DNA of 64,000 nucleotides from Dysidea avara (Eukaryota > Porifera > Demospongiae > Dictyoceratida > Dysideidae), in contig NC_089274.1 of the NCBI RefSeq assembly GCF_963678975.1, forward strand, positions 17,377,633 through 17,441,632, written 5' to 3'. Each line of letters opens with the position of its first letter. Position 1 is the stretch's first letter. A program made the position numbers and the translations under genes. Shown one piece after another: positions 1 to 12,700 of the stretch. The notes under the pieces were generated by a model. The model was not told the origin of the DNA. It did no database searches and was given only the letters and a program-made list of their open reading frames with translations.

Positions 1-61
1 TGTTCTGATTCAAATGCAAGTAGCTACCATGTATCTCTTTCTGAGACTGTTCTATTACACA

Positions 62-94
62 TGACTGCTCTATTAGAGTATCTTGCTTGATCTC
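62..94. repeat. Short dispersed motif TGACTGYTCTATTAG (first of at least 17 copies)
   Basis: The core reads TGACTGCTCTATTAGAGTAT and is often followed by CTCAATCTT. Clear further copies lie at 323-342, 1547-1568, 2588-2606, 23644-23695, 27731-27750, 33832-33862, 35641-35690, 35926-35975, 46308-46330, 47711-47757, 48501-48520, 51093-51145, 54736-54775, 56215-56240, 58168-58214 and 61892-61945. Both orientations occur. Several copies hold the TGACTG..CTATTAG unit twice in tandem about 18-35 bp apart. Flanks beyond about 40 bp do not match between copies, and none falls in an exon. Confidence 0.75.
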
Positions 95-999
95 AAACTC
101 TTCTTTGTGGAGTTGTGGGCCTTTTCCCCCCTAAAGTGTAACATTTCTGTATACTACCATACTTTGTTCTACTCTGAAAGTCTATATAATATGAAGTATA
201 AATTTTCAGGGGGTGTGGAACCCCAGGAAACTTCCTCCCTATGCTCCTGCATATATTCATGATGTCATTTAACTAAGTTTGCTGGTAGAGGGAAAGTGGT
301 GAGGTAGTGGATATCTATATAACACTCTAATAGAACAGTCAATGAGGAGCAGTATTGTTTGAGTGTCATATATGCATTCATCACATACAGGTTGATCAGA
401 GGAGATGGTGAAGTTGTGGAGGAGATAGTGAGTAAGCAGCGTCAACAGCAGATCAACAAGGTGCATGACTACAATTGATTATGTTTCACAGCATGACCTT
501 ATCATGTGAATAGGCTGCCACAGCAGGAGATGGAGCATCATTCCAGTCTGGACTGACAAAGTTCTATCATAAATAAGGCTTCAATTTTTTAATAATAAAT
601 ACTGCTACAAAGCTACACTCTACATATCTGGTGGTGTGTTCAAGTGGTAGTTTTTGTTAGAACAAGAGAAATGATGCTTGGTGATAGATCCTGATTACAA
701 TATAAATGGCTGATCAAGCACACTTGATCTTGTGCAAAACACTACTGGACATTTTGTCTATGAAAACTCATTGAAAAAATTTGTACCATTGGAGAGTTCT
801 GTCTCAACATGAGTGTGTTTTCATTGGGTGGCCCCAATGAATTTTTATTTTCATAGCATTTTCATTGCACAAAACCAACCAATGAATTTGCTTTTCATAG
901 GATTTTAATTGGTACCCAATCATTGATTTTTTCATTGATTTGTCCAATGAAAATGCTGAAAATGTGAATGCCACCCAGTGAAAACTTGATTCAATTTTT

Positions 1000-2204
1000 T
1001 CAATGTGCAATAGTGAAAGTTAATGAAAACCTGAGATACAACACATCTGGTGAGATCATGTGAGCTTACTTGTTCCAGAGTAGTCTGGCTAATGTTGTAG
1101 TTGACTATCAGTAAATTCTGTCTGTTCTGCTCCAACACTCTGAAGAGATGTGGAGGTTCTGTCCCTCTAACTGATAAGTAAGTAATGCTTCCCTACATCT
1201 ACAAACAAGAAAGGCTATATTACAAGTCAGGCCCAGACGCCCACACAAAATGTGGCGGGTTAGCAAAAGGTAGCATAACAAGTTGGAATAATTTATGAAG
1301 CATATTACCACAATAGAGCATATACAAAGAACTTAGTGAGTATATAGTTATGTATTGAAATTAGAAAATTTGTACTGCAGTACCTAATCGTGTGGTTATT
1401 TCAGTAGAATACTGAAACACATTACACTACATGCTAAAGCTGAGAATTTAACAATTACATATACAGTGCTCCCTTGATTATCCGACCCCTTGGGACCAAG
1501 ACATGTTCAGATAATCAAAGCCTATTCATTTACAGAACCCTGTTCAAATACTCTAATACAGCAGTCATTTTATGACACTAAGTGTTTGGATAATAGAGGT
1601 TCGGATAACCGAGGGAGCACTTTATAGTACTTTTAGCTACTATTGTGGTATAAAGCTAAATGTTCCTCAGTCAGTGACACTCTCAAAAGTCTCATTTTCA
1701 AGTGAAATCAGGAGGATCAAAAACTGGTGTGTCTGTGTGTCTGTGTGTTGTGGCTGACTTGATATTGCATGCTACTCCTTTGTTTCAAGACACATTCAGT
1801 CACTACACCAGGAAAATCATATACATGGTTTATCCTTTAGGATTCTACCTAAATGTAACAAAAGACACTAGCATTAAAGGTGTTAGATGTATTCCACCGA
1901 GACACTTGAATCCTCCATTTACCATGATACACAAAGCCTCACACTCTTGTATAGTACAGTAGGACAACACACAATCAGGATAACTACCTTTAGACTGTTT
2001 ATCACTGACCTGTGGGAAGTGAGTACAATAGACTTGCCAGCCTTAATAACTGTGATAAGAGCATCCCATAAATGATGTCTGGTAGCTGGGTTCTCATCCC
2101 ATTGCTATATTGTGTACTGATTACTACACTAACTCACCAGCAGAGTAATCTGAGGACATCCGATCAAGGCAACAGCAATACTAAATTTATGTTTACATCC
2201 TCCA
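1000..2204 (-). pseudogene. 3' remnant of a third ABCA copy
   Basis: Five blocks match gene B terminal exons in the same order and strand: 2138-2204 (exon 39, signature region), 2010-2097 (exon 40), about 1886-1958 (exon 41), 1070-1192 (exon 43), and up to 1030 (exon 44). Exon 42 is missing. The exon 40 copy lacks the codons for PTTGM, so the Walker B/D-loop is damaged. The acceptor AG is lost in front of the copies of exons 39, 40 and 41, and no upstream exons exist. The reading frames themselves are largely open, with coding indels of 15 and 12 nt and a net change of -3 nt. It looks like a partial tandem duplication of gene B's 3' end that then decayed. Confidence 0.82.
1464..1622. mobile_element. 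Pogo/Tigger-like MITE, 159 bp
   Basis: The left end CAGTGCTCCCTTGATTATCC and the right end, which reads AAGTGCTCCCTCGGTTATCC on the other strand, form terminal inverted repeats flanked by TA. This end type is typical of pogo/Tigger members of Tc1/mariner. It has no coding capacity. A copy of the TGACTGYTCTATTAG motif sits inside it. Confidence 0.75.
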
Positions 2205-3724
2205 TAATGATACAATAGATGTTATACATGGAATTGATGACTTTATAAAATATTTGACAGGATCTATTAAAGGAGGTCTTTACATATATGGTGAGACAGG
2301 TGTGTGGGTTGAAAATTGCTGCAAACATATGCAAAATGCATAAAATGATACAAGTAGGCCACTAACTTTTGTAAATACGTATCCAATGATAGATGTATGT
2401 GCGCACACTTATGCTTCACACGCTCACCATGGCAAATGTTTTGCACCCTTGTTAAAAGTTGGAAAAAAAAACAGGTAGCAAAATACTTCTATTAATAAGT
2501 ACTGGGTTATTCTCATCTCAAGCTCAGGTTGCTGAAATGTTTGTATCACAGAAATTATACACAAACAAAAATTGATGGAAAAAACATAAACTGCTCTAAT
2601 AGAACATCCAGCTGCTCCATATTTTGAATCATACTTTGAAGTCCCACTACACTATACTAGTAGAACTTCAATCCTATAAATATTTGATTCTAGTGCCCCA
2701 ATATACAACTGTCGTGTGTATGATTAAACACCACTGCTTGTTGAGTCCCTAGCAATAAACAATGAGAAAATTTACATTGAAATGATACTGATGTTGGTAT
2801 GTAGCTCATGATGAATCCTTCAGCTGTTATTGTGCTTGAAGTGCTACAGTTAGTAGCTATAATACAAGTCCCACACATGTAGCTAGCCAGAGTGTACATA
2901 ACATGAACTGTGAGAGGTTATGTGATTTTTCTCCAGGAGTCTGCAATTATTGGACTTACGCCACTTTACTGGTGCAAGTTGTGTTTATAATTACCTGCGC
3001 TGCACTCTTTCAGCAAGAAATTTCCTAAATTATATGTAATGATTTGTTGGGTGCAGTTAGCCCCAGCCCTGGCCACAAGTATAAGGATATAATATCCTGG
3101 TACTGGTAGTTTGTTGGACATGTAGCTATATAAATGTATCATCTAATGGTAACATGTAAATTGTGAAGTTTGCTCACCAAAAATATTCACATACTTTCAG
3201 TGGGCATGTGTATCAGCTTTGATAGTGCAGTACAACTATCAGTTCCTCAATAGTAAATAAAAGGAGAACAAGGGTAGCTATTAATGTGACAAGCAGAGAG
3301 AGGCATAGAGAGGATGGAGTTCCAAAAGCCAGCTCCTTTGAGATTGTACTTATGAGTTTGCAGCAGGATATCCAAATACATCATGTTTGGTAGTACAGAA
3401 TAAATGGCAAGAACAATCCTATACATTAAGCCAGTGCAACTCAACCTCCAGCACCACTGATCCTCAGTACCAATAATTACCTTGTAGATATAGAGATGGC
3501 TACCATACGATTGTATAATGTTCACAACAACCATTAATGTCATACCACCATGTATATTGGATTGGGAGTGCTATCCCATTAGGCAGAACATTAAACTCTG
3601 TAAGTACAGGGAGTCATAACAGCTGGGGTACTATTCAACCTAAACTTAAAGTTAGATTACTGTGTATGTAAAAGCATAAACAAAGCAATATTAAATTAAG
3701 TTATGTGTTTGTGGCATGGACATC
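2205..3724. other. Spacer between gene B and the pseudogene
   Basis: AT-rich sequence with no exon-like homology, no RNA gene and no clear transposon ends that I can see. It should include the gene B 3' UTR. A motif copy related to the TGACTGYTCTATTAG family lies near 2588-2606. Confidence 0.4.
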
Positions 3725-6700
3725 TTAATCAAACAGTTGATCTTTAGCAAAGTTAATGAAAACCTGGATAAATAGAGTAGTGTGGTAAAACACATCTGGT
3801 GAGATCATGTGAGCTTACTTGTTCCAGAGTAGTCTGGCTAACATTGTAATCAACTATCAGTAAATTTTGTCTGTTCTGCTCCAACACTCTGAAAATGTGG
3901 GACCATGAGAGGTTCTGTCCCTCTAACTGGTAAGTAATACTTCCCTACATTGAGAATTTGAGACACATACAAAGAATTGTCCATATATTTACATCACAAA
4001 CTTGAGAGATAAATTATAATTTATTCATTTAAGTAAATTCCACTTACCAGATGGTGTTCAACCAAAGTGGCACGTTCGAAAGTATTCTCGATGAAATTCA
4101 TGAAGTTTTGCAATTGGATGGGTAGGCCATTAGTGACAACACTTACAGAATCACCTTGACTAGGTGAATAACCAACTGTTGGTGATTGTGGTCGTCCAAG
4201 TTGTTGGCGTACACTGCCCCCTCGTGTCAAAACAGATTCAGTCACTGCTCCAATAAAATCATCTGGTGACCCAATTTTAACCTGTAGGGTAACTCCCTTA
4301 CCAAACCTGTAAACAAGGCAAACACTAGCAGTAATTAATGAATCACACACTCACTTTGTTTTGAGATGTTGTATTCCACCAAGACACTTGAATTCTCCAT
4401 TGACCATGATAGCTAGTCTGGTACACAAAGCCTCACACTCTTCCATACTACAGTAGGACAACACACAATCAGGATAACTACCTTTAGACTGTTTATCACT
4501 GACCTGTGGGAAGTGAGTACAATAGACTTGCCAGCCTTAATGACTGTGATAAGAGCATCCCATAAATGACGTCTGGTAGCTGGATCCATACCAGTTGTAG
4601 GCTCATCCTTTTCACAACACTCAAGTGACATACAATTAACAAATATTGTTATACCAACTTACCAATAGCACAATCTGAGGACTCCCAACCAAAGCTACAG
4701 CAGTACTTAATTTACGTTTATTTCCTCCACTAGAGAAGATACCATTTTCAGTAGTATACATGGACAAGTGGATTCAATAAGTTTTAAAGATTATATGCTA
4801 CTTAACTGATTTGTGAAACAAGTGTGTGGTGTGCATGTACAACTATAGTCAGTTTGTGTTCACCTGAACCCCACCAAAAATGGCAGTAATATCAAAGAGG
4901 TGAACATGTGTTCACTCCCAATGGCTTTGTACTGGAACAAGTATGTTGTAAACATGTTTGTGTGTCAGTACTACATGTATTAGATAATTTTAAGCCTCAT
5001 AACTGTATGCCTTGGCTCTCATCAAAGCTCTTTTGACAAACACTTCTGGCAGGGGGGTTAGTATTCAGTGGACTGGACTACTGGACTGGAATACTGGACT
5101 GGACTACTGGACTGACATATTTTTGGTTTTTGCACATTCTATGGTTGGATTTATGGAGTCTTGCTAGTAAGCACTCTTAGGGCACCTGCAGCCCACTTCT
5201 AAATGCTGAAGACGAACAGTGGAATATGCAAAAACTGTCTCTTAATAATTTCACTACTGTTTATTATGCCACTATACAACACTTATTCCTTACCCTAGCT
5301 GGTGTGTAGTAATTGAATGTGACAGCAATAGTTAACCAGCAATCAACTAGCCAGTAGACAATAACTTTCAAGATATCCTTAGAGCAAGCTTGAGGAGCAA
5401 GCTAGTCTCGCCAGCATGGCCAGACCTCTAGACTTGCCTCTAGTTCAGTGCAGGGGCTTACTAATTAGAGATTTTTCAGTATGGGCACTTATAATCTTAA
5501 ATAGATAAGCCCCTGCACTGAGACAGAAGTCTGGCAGCGAGACTAGCTTGCTTGCTCCTCAAGCTTGCTCTAAGGATATAACTCGAAGGATACCATCTAC
5601 TGGCTAGTTGATTGCTGATTAACTATTGCTGTCACAATCAATTCCCTGCACTACCTGCAGCATTACTACACACCATGCAGGGTAAGAAATAAGTGTTGTA
5701 TAGTGGCATAATGAACAGTAGCGAAATTATTGAGATAAGAGACAGTTTTTGCATATTCCGTTGTTCGTCTTCAGCATTTAGAAGTGGGCTGCAGGTGCCC
5801 TAAGGGTGCTTACTAGCAAGACTCCGTAAATCCAACCATAGAATGTGCAAAAACCAAAAATATGTCAGTCCAGTAGTCCAGTCCAGTGTTCCAGTCCAGT
5901 AGTCCAGTCCATTGAATAGTAACCCCCCTTCTGGCAGTTAAAAGGCTTTACAGCACTACCAAACTTAATGGTTGGGCAGTTGGCCCATGTAACAAGAGTT
6001 ATTAACAAAAAAAACGAGGGCTCAGGTGAACGCAAACAGATTATATAAATGACAGTGTCATTCAAGTACCCTAGATGGGTTCTCCCTTTCAGATTTGTGT
6101 ACATAATAACACGAATTATTACAAGTACCAGACTACAAGTCCTCTAAATACCAACACTAAGCAAGGATCATTTGACACAGCCATGGTGAAGAGGACATTT
6201 AGGCACATAAAATGTACCTGTATGTTCCACACTGATTCTTGGCATATTTTAAAAGATCCAGTCGTTTTATTTCAGCATCCACCGCTTCTCTGATTTTACC
6301 CTCGGGTATTCCCCTCAGTCGAGCATACAACCACAACAACTCATATCCTGTCATATCATCTATCAGAGCATCAAACTACACAACAAATAAGATAACACAC
6401 ACACACACTGGATAGTAATACCTGTGGACAGTATCCAATGTGTTGTTGGACCTGTGTAGTACATGTGATGTAATGTATAGGGTAGTGATGTGGAGATGTG
6501 TACCTTTCTGATGTCACTAACTATGTCATAACCAGCAATAAGAGCTGTACCACTGGATGGTATGGTGTCTCCAGTTAACATGTTGAATGTTGTGGTCTTA
6601 CCAGCTCCTAACATCGTACAACAATTGTACAAACAGTATAACTATTCAGTGCACTGACCATTCACTCCCAGTAATCCAAAACATTCTCCTTTAGGAATTC

Positions 6701-6770
6701 CAAGATTGAGTCCTTTTACAGCATGTGTGCCTACATGATATTGGCATCCACTCAAGTAGCCTCCATATAC
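3725..6770 (-). CDS. ABCA: Gene B exons 35-44: nucleotide-binding domain 2 and C-terminal tail
   Basis: Exons: 6659-6770, 6504-6607, 6422-6451, 6218-6375, 4663-4729, 4504-4607, 4355-4447, 4048-4306, 3819-3944, 3725-3763. Walker A is split over exons 35-36 ([11 protein letters not shown] and [13 protein letters not shown]). The 30-nt exon 37 encodes [10 protein letters not shown]. Exon 39 has [20 protein letters not shown], exon 40 [19 protein letters not shown]. Exon 42 is 78 nt longer than in gene A, adding a polar stretch near [20 protein letters not shown]. Exon 43 ends VSQTTLEQ and exon 44 adds [12 protein letters not shown]. The intron between exons 38 and 39 holds an 877-bp foldback element. 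Confidence 0.9.
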
Positions 6771-9700
6771 CTATAACAATTACATTAAGTATATAGACAA
6801 GTACGTATGCTATATAGAGACCTTGTTAAGATTCTTTAGCTGGATAAGATCATTGCTAAGTGCTCCACTATTCATCCTATTCTTCTCTTGAGCAACATCA
6901 CTGTCCTATAATGTGTGAGAACTAAGTAAAATAGTCGCAGCAGACTATTGACTAACATCGTGTGCACAGACGACAGCTTTAGTGGCTGATTGTGTTATAC
7001 ACAATCTCACTATTTTGTGTAGAAAGAAACGTTGTTCTAGTAGTAATGTGATGACAAAAAACACAGCTCCACCCAATGCCATTGATAAAAAGTTGGCACC
7101 GATTCCTGGGTACTTCAGGTCAAAGATGTTATCAGTATACAGCAAGCCCCTTGCTTCACAAACACTATGTTTTCAAAATGATGAAATATTTTAATTGCTA
7201 CAACATTACTCACCCGCCAGACAGTTCACAGGCTTCTTTGATAACAAAGTTAGTGTGGATTTGTCCAATAGCTTCAGCAAACCTATTAAAAATACGCAAA
7301 ATTAATTAATTACAGAGACTGTATACTCTGACATACAAAACTAGCTACACTAGCATTCACTGAAATTAAAATTAAATAATTTCCTTACGCGTAACTTGGC
7401 AAAGTAATTAAAATATAGTGAGCGATCTCAGAATCATCTTCATTCAAGAAAAACACAACCAACAAGGAAATCTATTTGACAAAGTTTACATATCTAATAC
7501 GTTTAGTGAAATTACTTCACTTACTAATGCTGAGAAGAAATACATGAGTACGGTGATGGCAAAAGCAACAGGAGCAACGGTGAAGATGAATGATAACACA
7601 TAAACCAGTGGTATACTGGACCAGCAGAAGAAGAACTGTGAAGGAAATACACAGGTTAGGCTAAAGAAAATCTACCTAGCAAAACCTCATCAGCTGTATC
7701 ACTTTTGGTTAATAATGTAATCCTATGTTAACTATTCACTAGAAAGTTTTTTTTTTACTAGAAAGTTGCTGGTTGTAAGAGTCACCAAAAGATATTGTTT
7801 AATCATCTTTAGGCCTTTTATGGCTCAATAGTCTTATAATTTATTTATGTAAGTAGTATAGGCAACTTACAAACAACAAGAAAACTGCTCCAAGGTTTTC
7901 TCTGTACGAATCTATTGGAAAAGCTGCAAACAGTATCACAGCAGCTATGATGGGTACAAAAGCATTTATGAGATCCCAGAGATATGCTGACATCCAGAAA
8001 CTGGTGATGTGTACTCCACTGACAAATTGAATGTGCTTAGCCTAAATGAAAAATAAAACTGATAATTATGTTTAATTGCTGTATGTAGTGTACCTTAGAA
8101 CTGTTCTCAGCCACTGGATAGAGTATGAAGCTTGCAGCTAGAAACGCCAGTCCAAACATGACCAAAATTGATAAGGCAAAACCCAGGAAGTTTTGTTCAG
8201 CAGAATCCACCTGTGATAGAGTAGCAATACAATAATACTGACAACTCAGGATAGTTAAATGTACAGATACATATACAATAAATTTGTACTATGATAAAGT
8301 ACCAGTCCATCATCAGTCCGAGGTAACGGATGATTGTTAACAGTGATGGTATAGCCAGTGTCCGTAGCTCCACTATCTTGTAGTAAGTGACGCAAGTAGA
8401 TAGTGTGGAAAGCATTCAGAGCTGCAGCAGGCATGTGGAATGGCTACAACATAAAGCTTTTATTAAATATTATAATGAATAGCAATTTACTTGGTTGTTG
8501 TAATAAATTGTTGCCCCTGTAATCTCTGTGTTTCTTATGGTGGCATATTGGCGACCAACTAAGTCTTGTTGGTCAACCTCATGTGTATCAGATGCTTGTC
8601 GAACAGCCCCATCCACTCTAAAGCTTGCTTCAACCAAAGAGGCATCAAAAGTATCATCACTCGGCACAAAGTTAGTACCAATAAGCATTGCATTACTACA
8701 GTTGGGATACACAGATCGAGGTTGGTCAATTAGACTAAAGGAAGCACACTGAACGGCATCTTGGTATGACAGACATTCATTGTCACTATCTATCATGTTC
8801 TGCCTTGCAACACTATCAAAAAAGAATGACTCATTCTGCACAACAGGATTAACACTAAGCATATAGCACATCAGATCTCGTGTGTCAACAACATCATTGT
8901 TCATATCTCTAACATGTTTGGATGCACAATGGGAGACTGCACTCTCACGCTTGCTGATCACAAAGCCAGCCATGTATCGCCTGAAGAATTCAGTGGTGTC
9001 AACTCGACCATCAGAAAGATGCAGCAGATGTTCATCCACATAGTAAGTCATGAAGTCTAATGGTTGAGAATCATCTGCTTCAATAGGGAGTGACTCAGTG
9101 ATAGGAATACTTGGAGGGTAGGGACAGAATGGTGTGTCTTCATAATGGACAGTGCCTCTAGTACGAGGATATGAACATGTTGCTAGATGTTCTGATGGTA
9201 AGGTAGTTTCTTGACACCTTTGAAATGTGTGACAAACAAAATACATGTAATTGATCTAACATACCTTAAGCATTTAGAACATCTAGAATAGCCAAAGTTC
9301 CTACCTCTACAGGTTATTTCTAATTCATTCTATAAGAGGCCATTATAAGCATTTGCACACATACAATGTGCAACCTACAAAGTTCTGTGATGCACAGAAA
9401 GTGTCCAATATCTGGTACGTGTAGTTACAACAATCATCCATAAAACCTAGCACTCGATTTCTAGTTTCATTGACCAATCCTTCAACATTTGCTGTTATAT
9501 CTCTCAGCTCAGTAGCTCCAATTGCTCGCCGATACTCTGATTCCCTAGTATTCTGTAAAAACAGTTCTGACATTCATGTACACTAAAGCAATATATGCTA
9601 ACCGTGAATATTGGGTCCCCACTGCCTAACTCAGCATAAAATGCTATAATATCATCTTCTAAAGCAGAGTCTGGGATGTTCAGTGATCGTGATTCATCTG

Positions 9701-12700
9701 GTGAATCAGTGCCAGGCACCGTGTGTACAAGTATTAGACCCAACAGAATAAATATAATAGGCACAACCAACTGTGTAATAATGGCACGCCAGTTTCTGAT
9801 TGAGTGGAGAAATCGTTTCACCAACAAGCCATAGAACTGTTGCATCCATAATATAATTCCAGTGTTAAGATCTGTGGCAAACAGAGGTGGTAATAGATTT
9901 TTATGTTTTAACAATTTGAGTCTTAGATTTACCAAAGTTCTGATCAAAAACAGGAACACCACCTTCACTTGGTCCAAATGCTGTTGGTTCAAATTCTATA
10001 ACATGTAAATGACAATCACTTGTTACAAATACCATCTTCCACATCTGTATTTACACCTTGGTTTCTGTCGACAAGTGGATAACTTTCAGATGATGTGCTG
10101 TTCTTGTGGTTAACGGACATGCCATTTTGAGAAACTGGAGGCTCTTCTGAAGTAGACGCTGGTCCAAATTTTGAGTGTTCCATGTTGGACCCTTCGCCAA
10201 CTTTGATGAAAACTTCTTCCATTGTAGTAACAGATATACCAAACCCTGATATTCCAAGTTCCCTTTTTCGAGCTAATGAAATTTAAGTAAAAATTTCTTT
10301 TAAAGTGTAGGTTAGAGACCTAGCACGAAGATCTTCATGTATTTTAAAAACTGAACAAAGCGAGGTTTTTAAAATACACAAAGATCCAAGGGCATGGTCT
10401 CTAACCGACTTAGAAAATGTATGCATTATATATATATGGGCATATAGGTGGAGTCATTATGGGATTGGGTTATATGTCGTACTGAAATCGTCGCGCAATG
10501 TTAAAATAATCACGGAAGACTGAACTTGTTTTTGTTGGAGTGTTAAAAAAAAATCAAAGCTCGCACCGCTTCCTTTCACAAGTTAGACTAATTGGATCTG
10601 GCACAGCTGGGAAATGGCAGTGATCGATAATGTCGAGCCGGGTTAGTGGCAGCCAGTGCCTATGGCGTCACAGCAGTGTAAAGAACACGTGTGTTGAAGA
10701 AGCAGCTTGTGTGGATTTATACAATGGGAACGAGTTGTCACAAGTTGTACTTTCAGTGGCACCACAGTAGCGCGAAGAACAGGCAGGGTTTCTAATATGG
10801 ACCACACCCACATTAGACGTAGCAAAAAAAATAACGTTCTACAAGGAAGCTTACCTAGTTAGGTCTTGGTAAAGTCCATCCATAGTTTAATAGACGATGA
10901 AAAGAGCCATAAAACACTCTAGAAACAGATGGGTGCTAAACAGAATTTTCCATGATATTTTTGGACTTCTCTGTTCATCGTGATAAACGTACGTACAACG
11001 TTAGATTGTACCTCCCATAATCGAATTCTTTTAGGTATGCCTATAAAATGAATAGAGTGGTTAACCACATGTTGGCCTGGGTGACTGGTCACCCACTGCA
11101 GGCTATCAGCCTGATTATGCTTGGAGGGAGCATTGCAAATCAATGATCGAAAGTGAGATTTGTGATGCTTGAGGTCTTTTCTGCTAGCAGGTTTCTAACC
11201 ATTTTAAGAACCTGCTAGCAGGTCTCTTAGTGGGTTTTAAAGACCTCATTATCCTTCAAAGATCAAAGCATATTATGCATACCATTTTCTAATAACTTAT
11301 ACACACCTTCAAGTGTATCAAACAATGCTGGAAAATATGGTGCTGCTTCACTTGGCAGAACAAACGATAATTCTGCTCCCACATCAGTTACCTGAAAAGG
11401 TATAGAACAGAGTGTATAATGTATAATAGTCGGAGTATTTACCATCTCTCCACCACGAACAGTAGATGTTACACATTGAATAACAGCAGCTGAATTACAA
11501 TAACTCTCTTTTGTAACAACCATGTGATAACCCACTCCATACCTACCGTCATTTGTTGACTACCAGTAAGTGTGAGTATGTGTTAATCTTACTTGCTCTT
11601 CAAGAACAGAGAAGATCCACTACATCTCAACTGTCCTTCAGCCATAATGGCAATACGATCACCCAATAGATCAGCTTCATCCCTACAATCATCTTATAAT
11701 AATGATAATACATGTTAGCCAGTCATCTTACATGAAGTGAGTAGTTAACAAGATGGTTCTTCCTTGTTTGTGTTTGGTTAGTAAATCCCATGTGGCTCTC
11801 CTGGCATATGGGTCCATACCAGATGTTGGCTCATCCAAAATGACAAACTGAGAACCAGCCACTAATGCTATCCCAACACTACAGGTATACACATTAGTGC
11901 ACATACAATACTTGGGTGTTGTCAGTATATACCTTAGTTTCCTCTTCTGTCCTCCTGAAAGTGAAGCCGACTTTTGGTTTGTCTTATCCACCAACTGGAG
12001 GTCATTAATCATGGAGTTTACTTCTTCTCTAACAGCTTGGCCAGTCATTCCCTATACAATAAACATCATATAACTTTTCAACATCTGTATACAACCATTT
12101 AACCTTCAACCGGGCAAAGAAGGACAGGTGTTCTCTCACTGTTAATCTACCAAACAAAACATTGTGTTGTGGACACAGTCCAAGACTCTCTCTGACTCCA
12201 TCAATGTCAGTGAGGATGCTGTACCCATTGATGATGGCATCACCACTGGTGGGAGGGAACAGTCCCACTAGCATGGACATTGTTGTGGTCTTTCCAGCTC
12301 CATTATGACCCAACAATACAGTGATCTGATCTTGGTACATGTTCAGGTTCAAATTATCCACTGCAACCTTTTTCCCAACTGCAGCCTTAGAGAATAAGCA
12401 TGCAATTTATACACACGTGATTGCATGTACGTGCACACACACAAACAACCTTTACCTTGTAAACTTTAGTCAGTCCTGTAATACTGATACCACATTGCAG
12501 ATCTGATGGCTCTTGTTCATGTGCATTTCGATCAGCAGTTAATTGCATCTAAATTCATTACAGATATATGACGGTATACAAATATGGTCTAGTATATACC
12601 TCTAGGGCAGAATCGGTATCAATTGTTCTTTGTGATACAACTGGTCTACCCAGCCAGTAGGATGGTAGGAAAACGAAATAAAATGGTTTGGGAATACCAT

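Noticed and set aside
3247..3543. A 98-codon minus-strand frame downstream of gene B
   Set aside because: It has no domain and no paralogue near gene A, and lies in AT-rich spacer.
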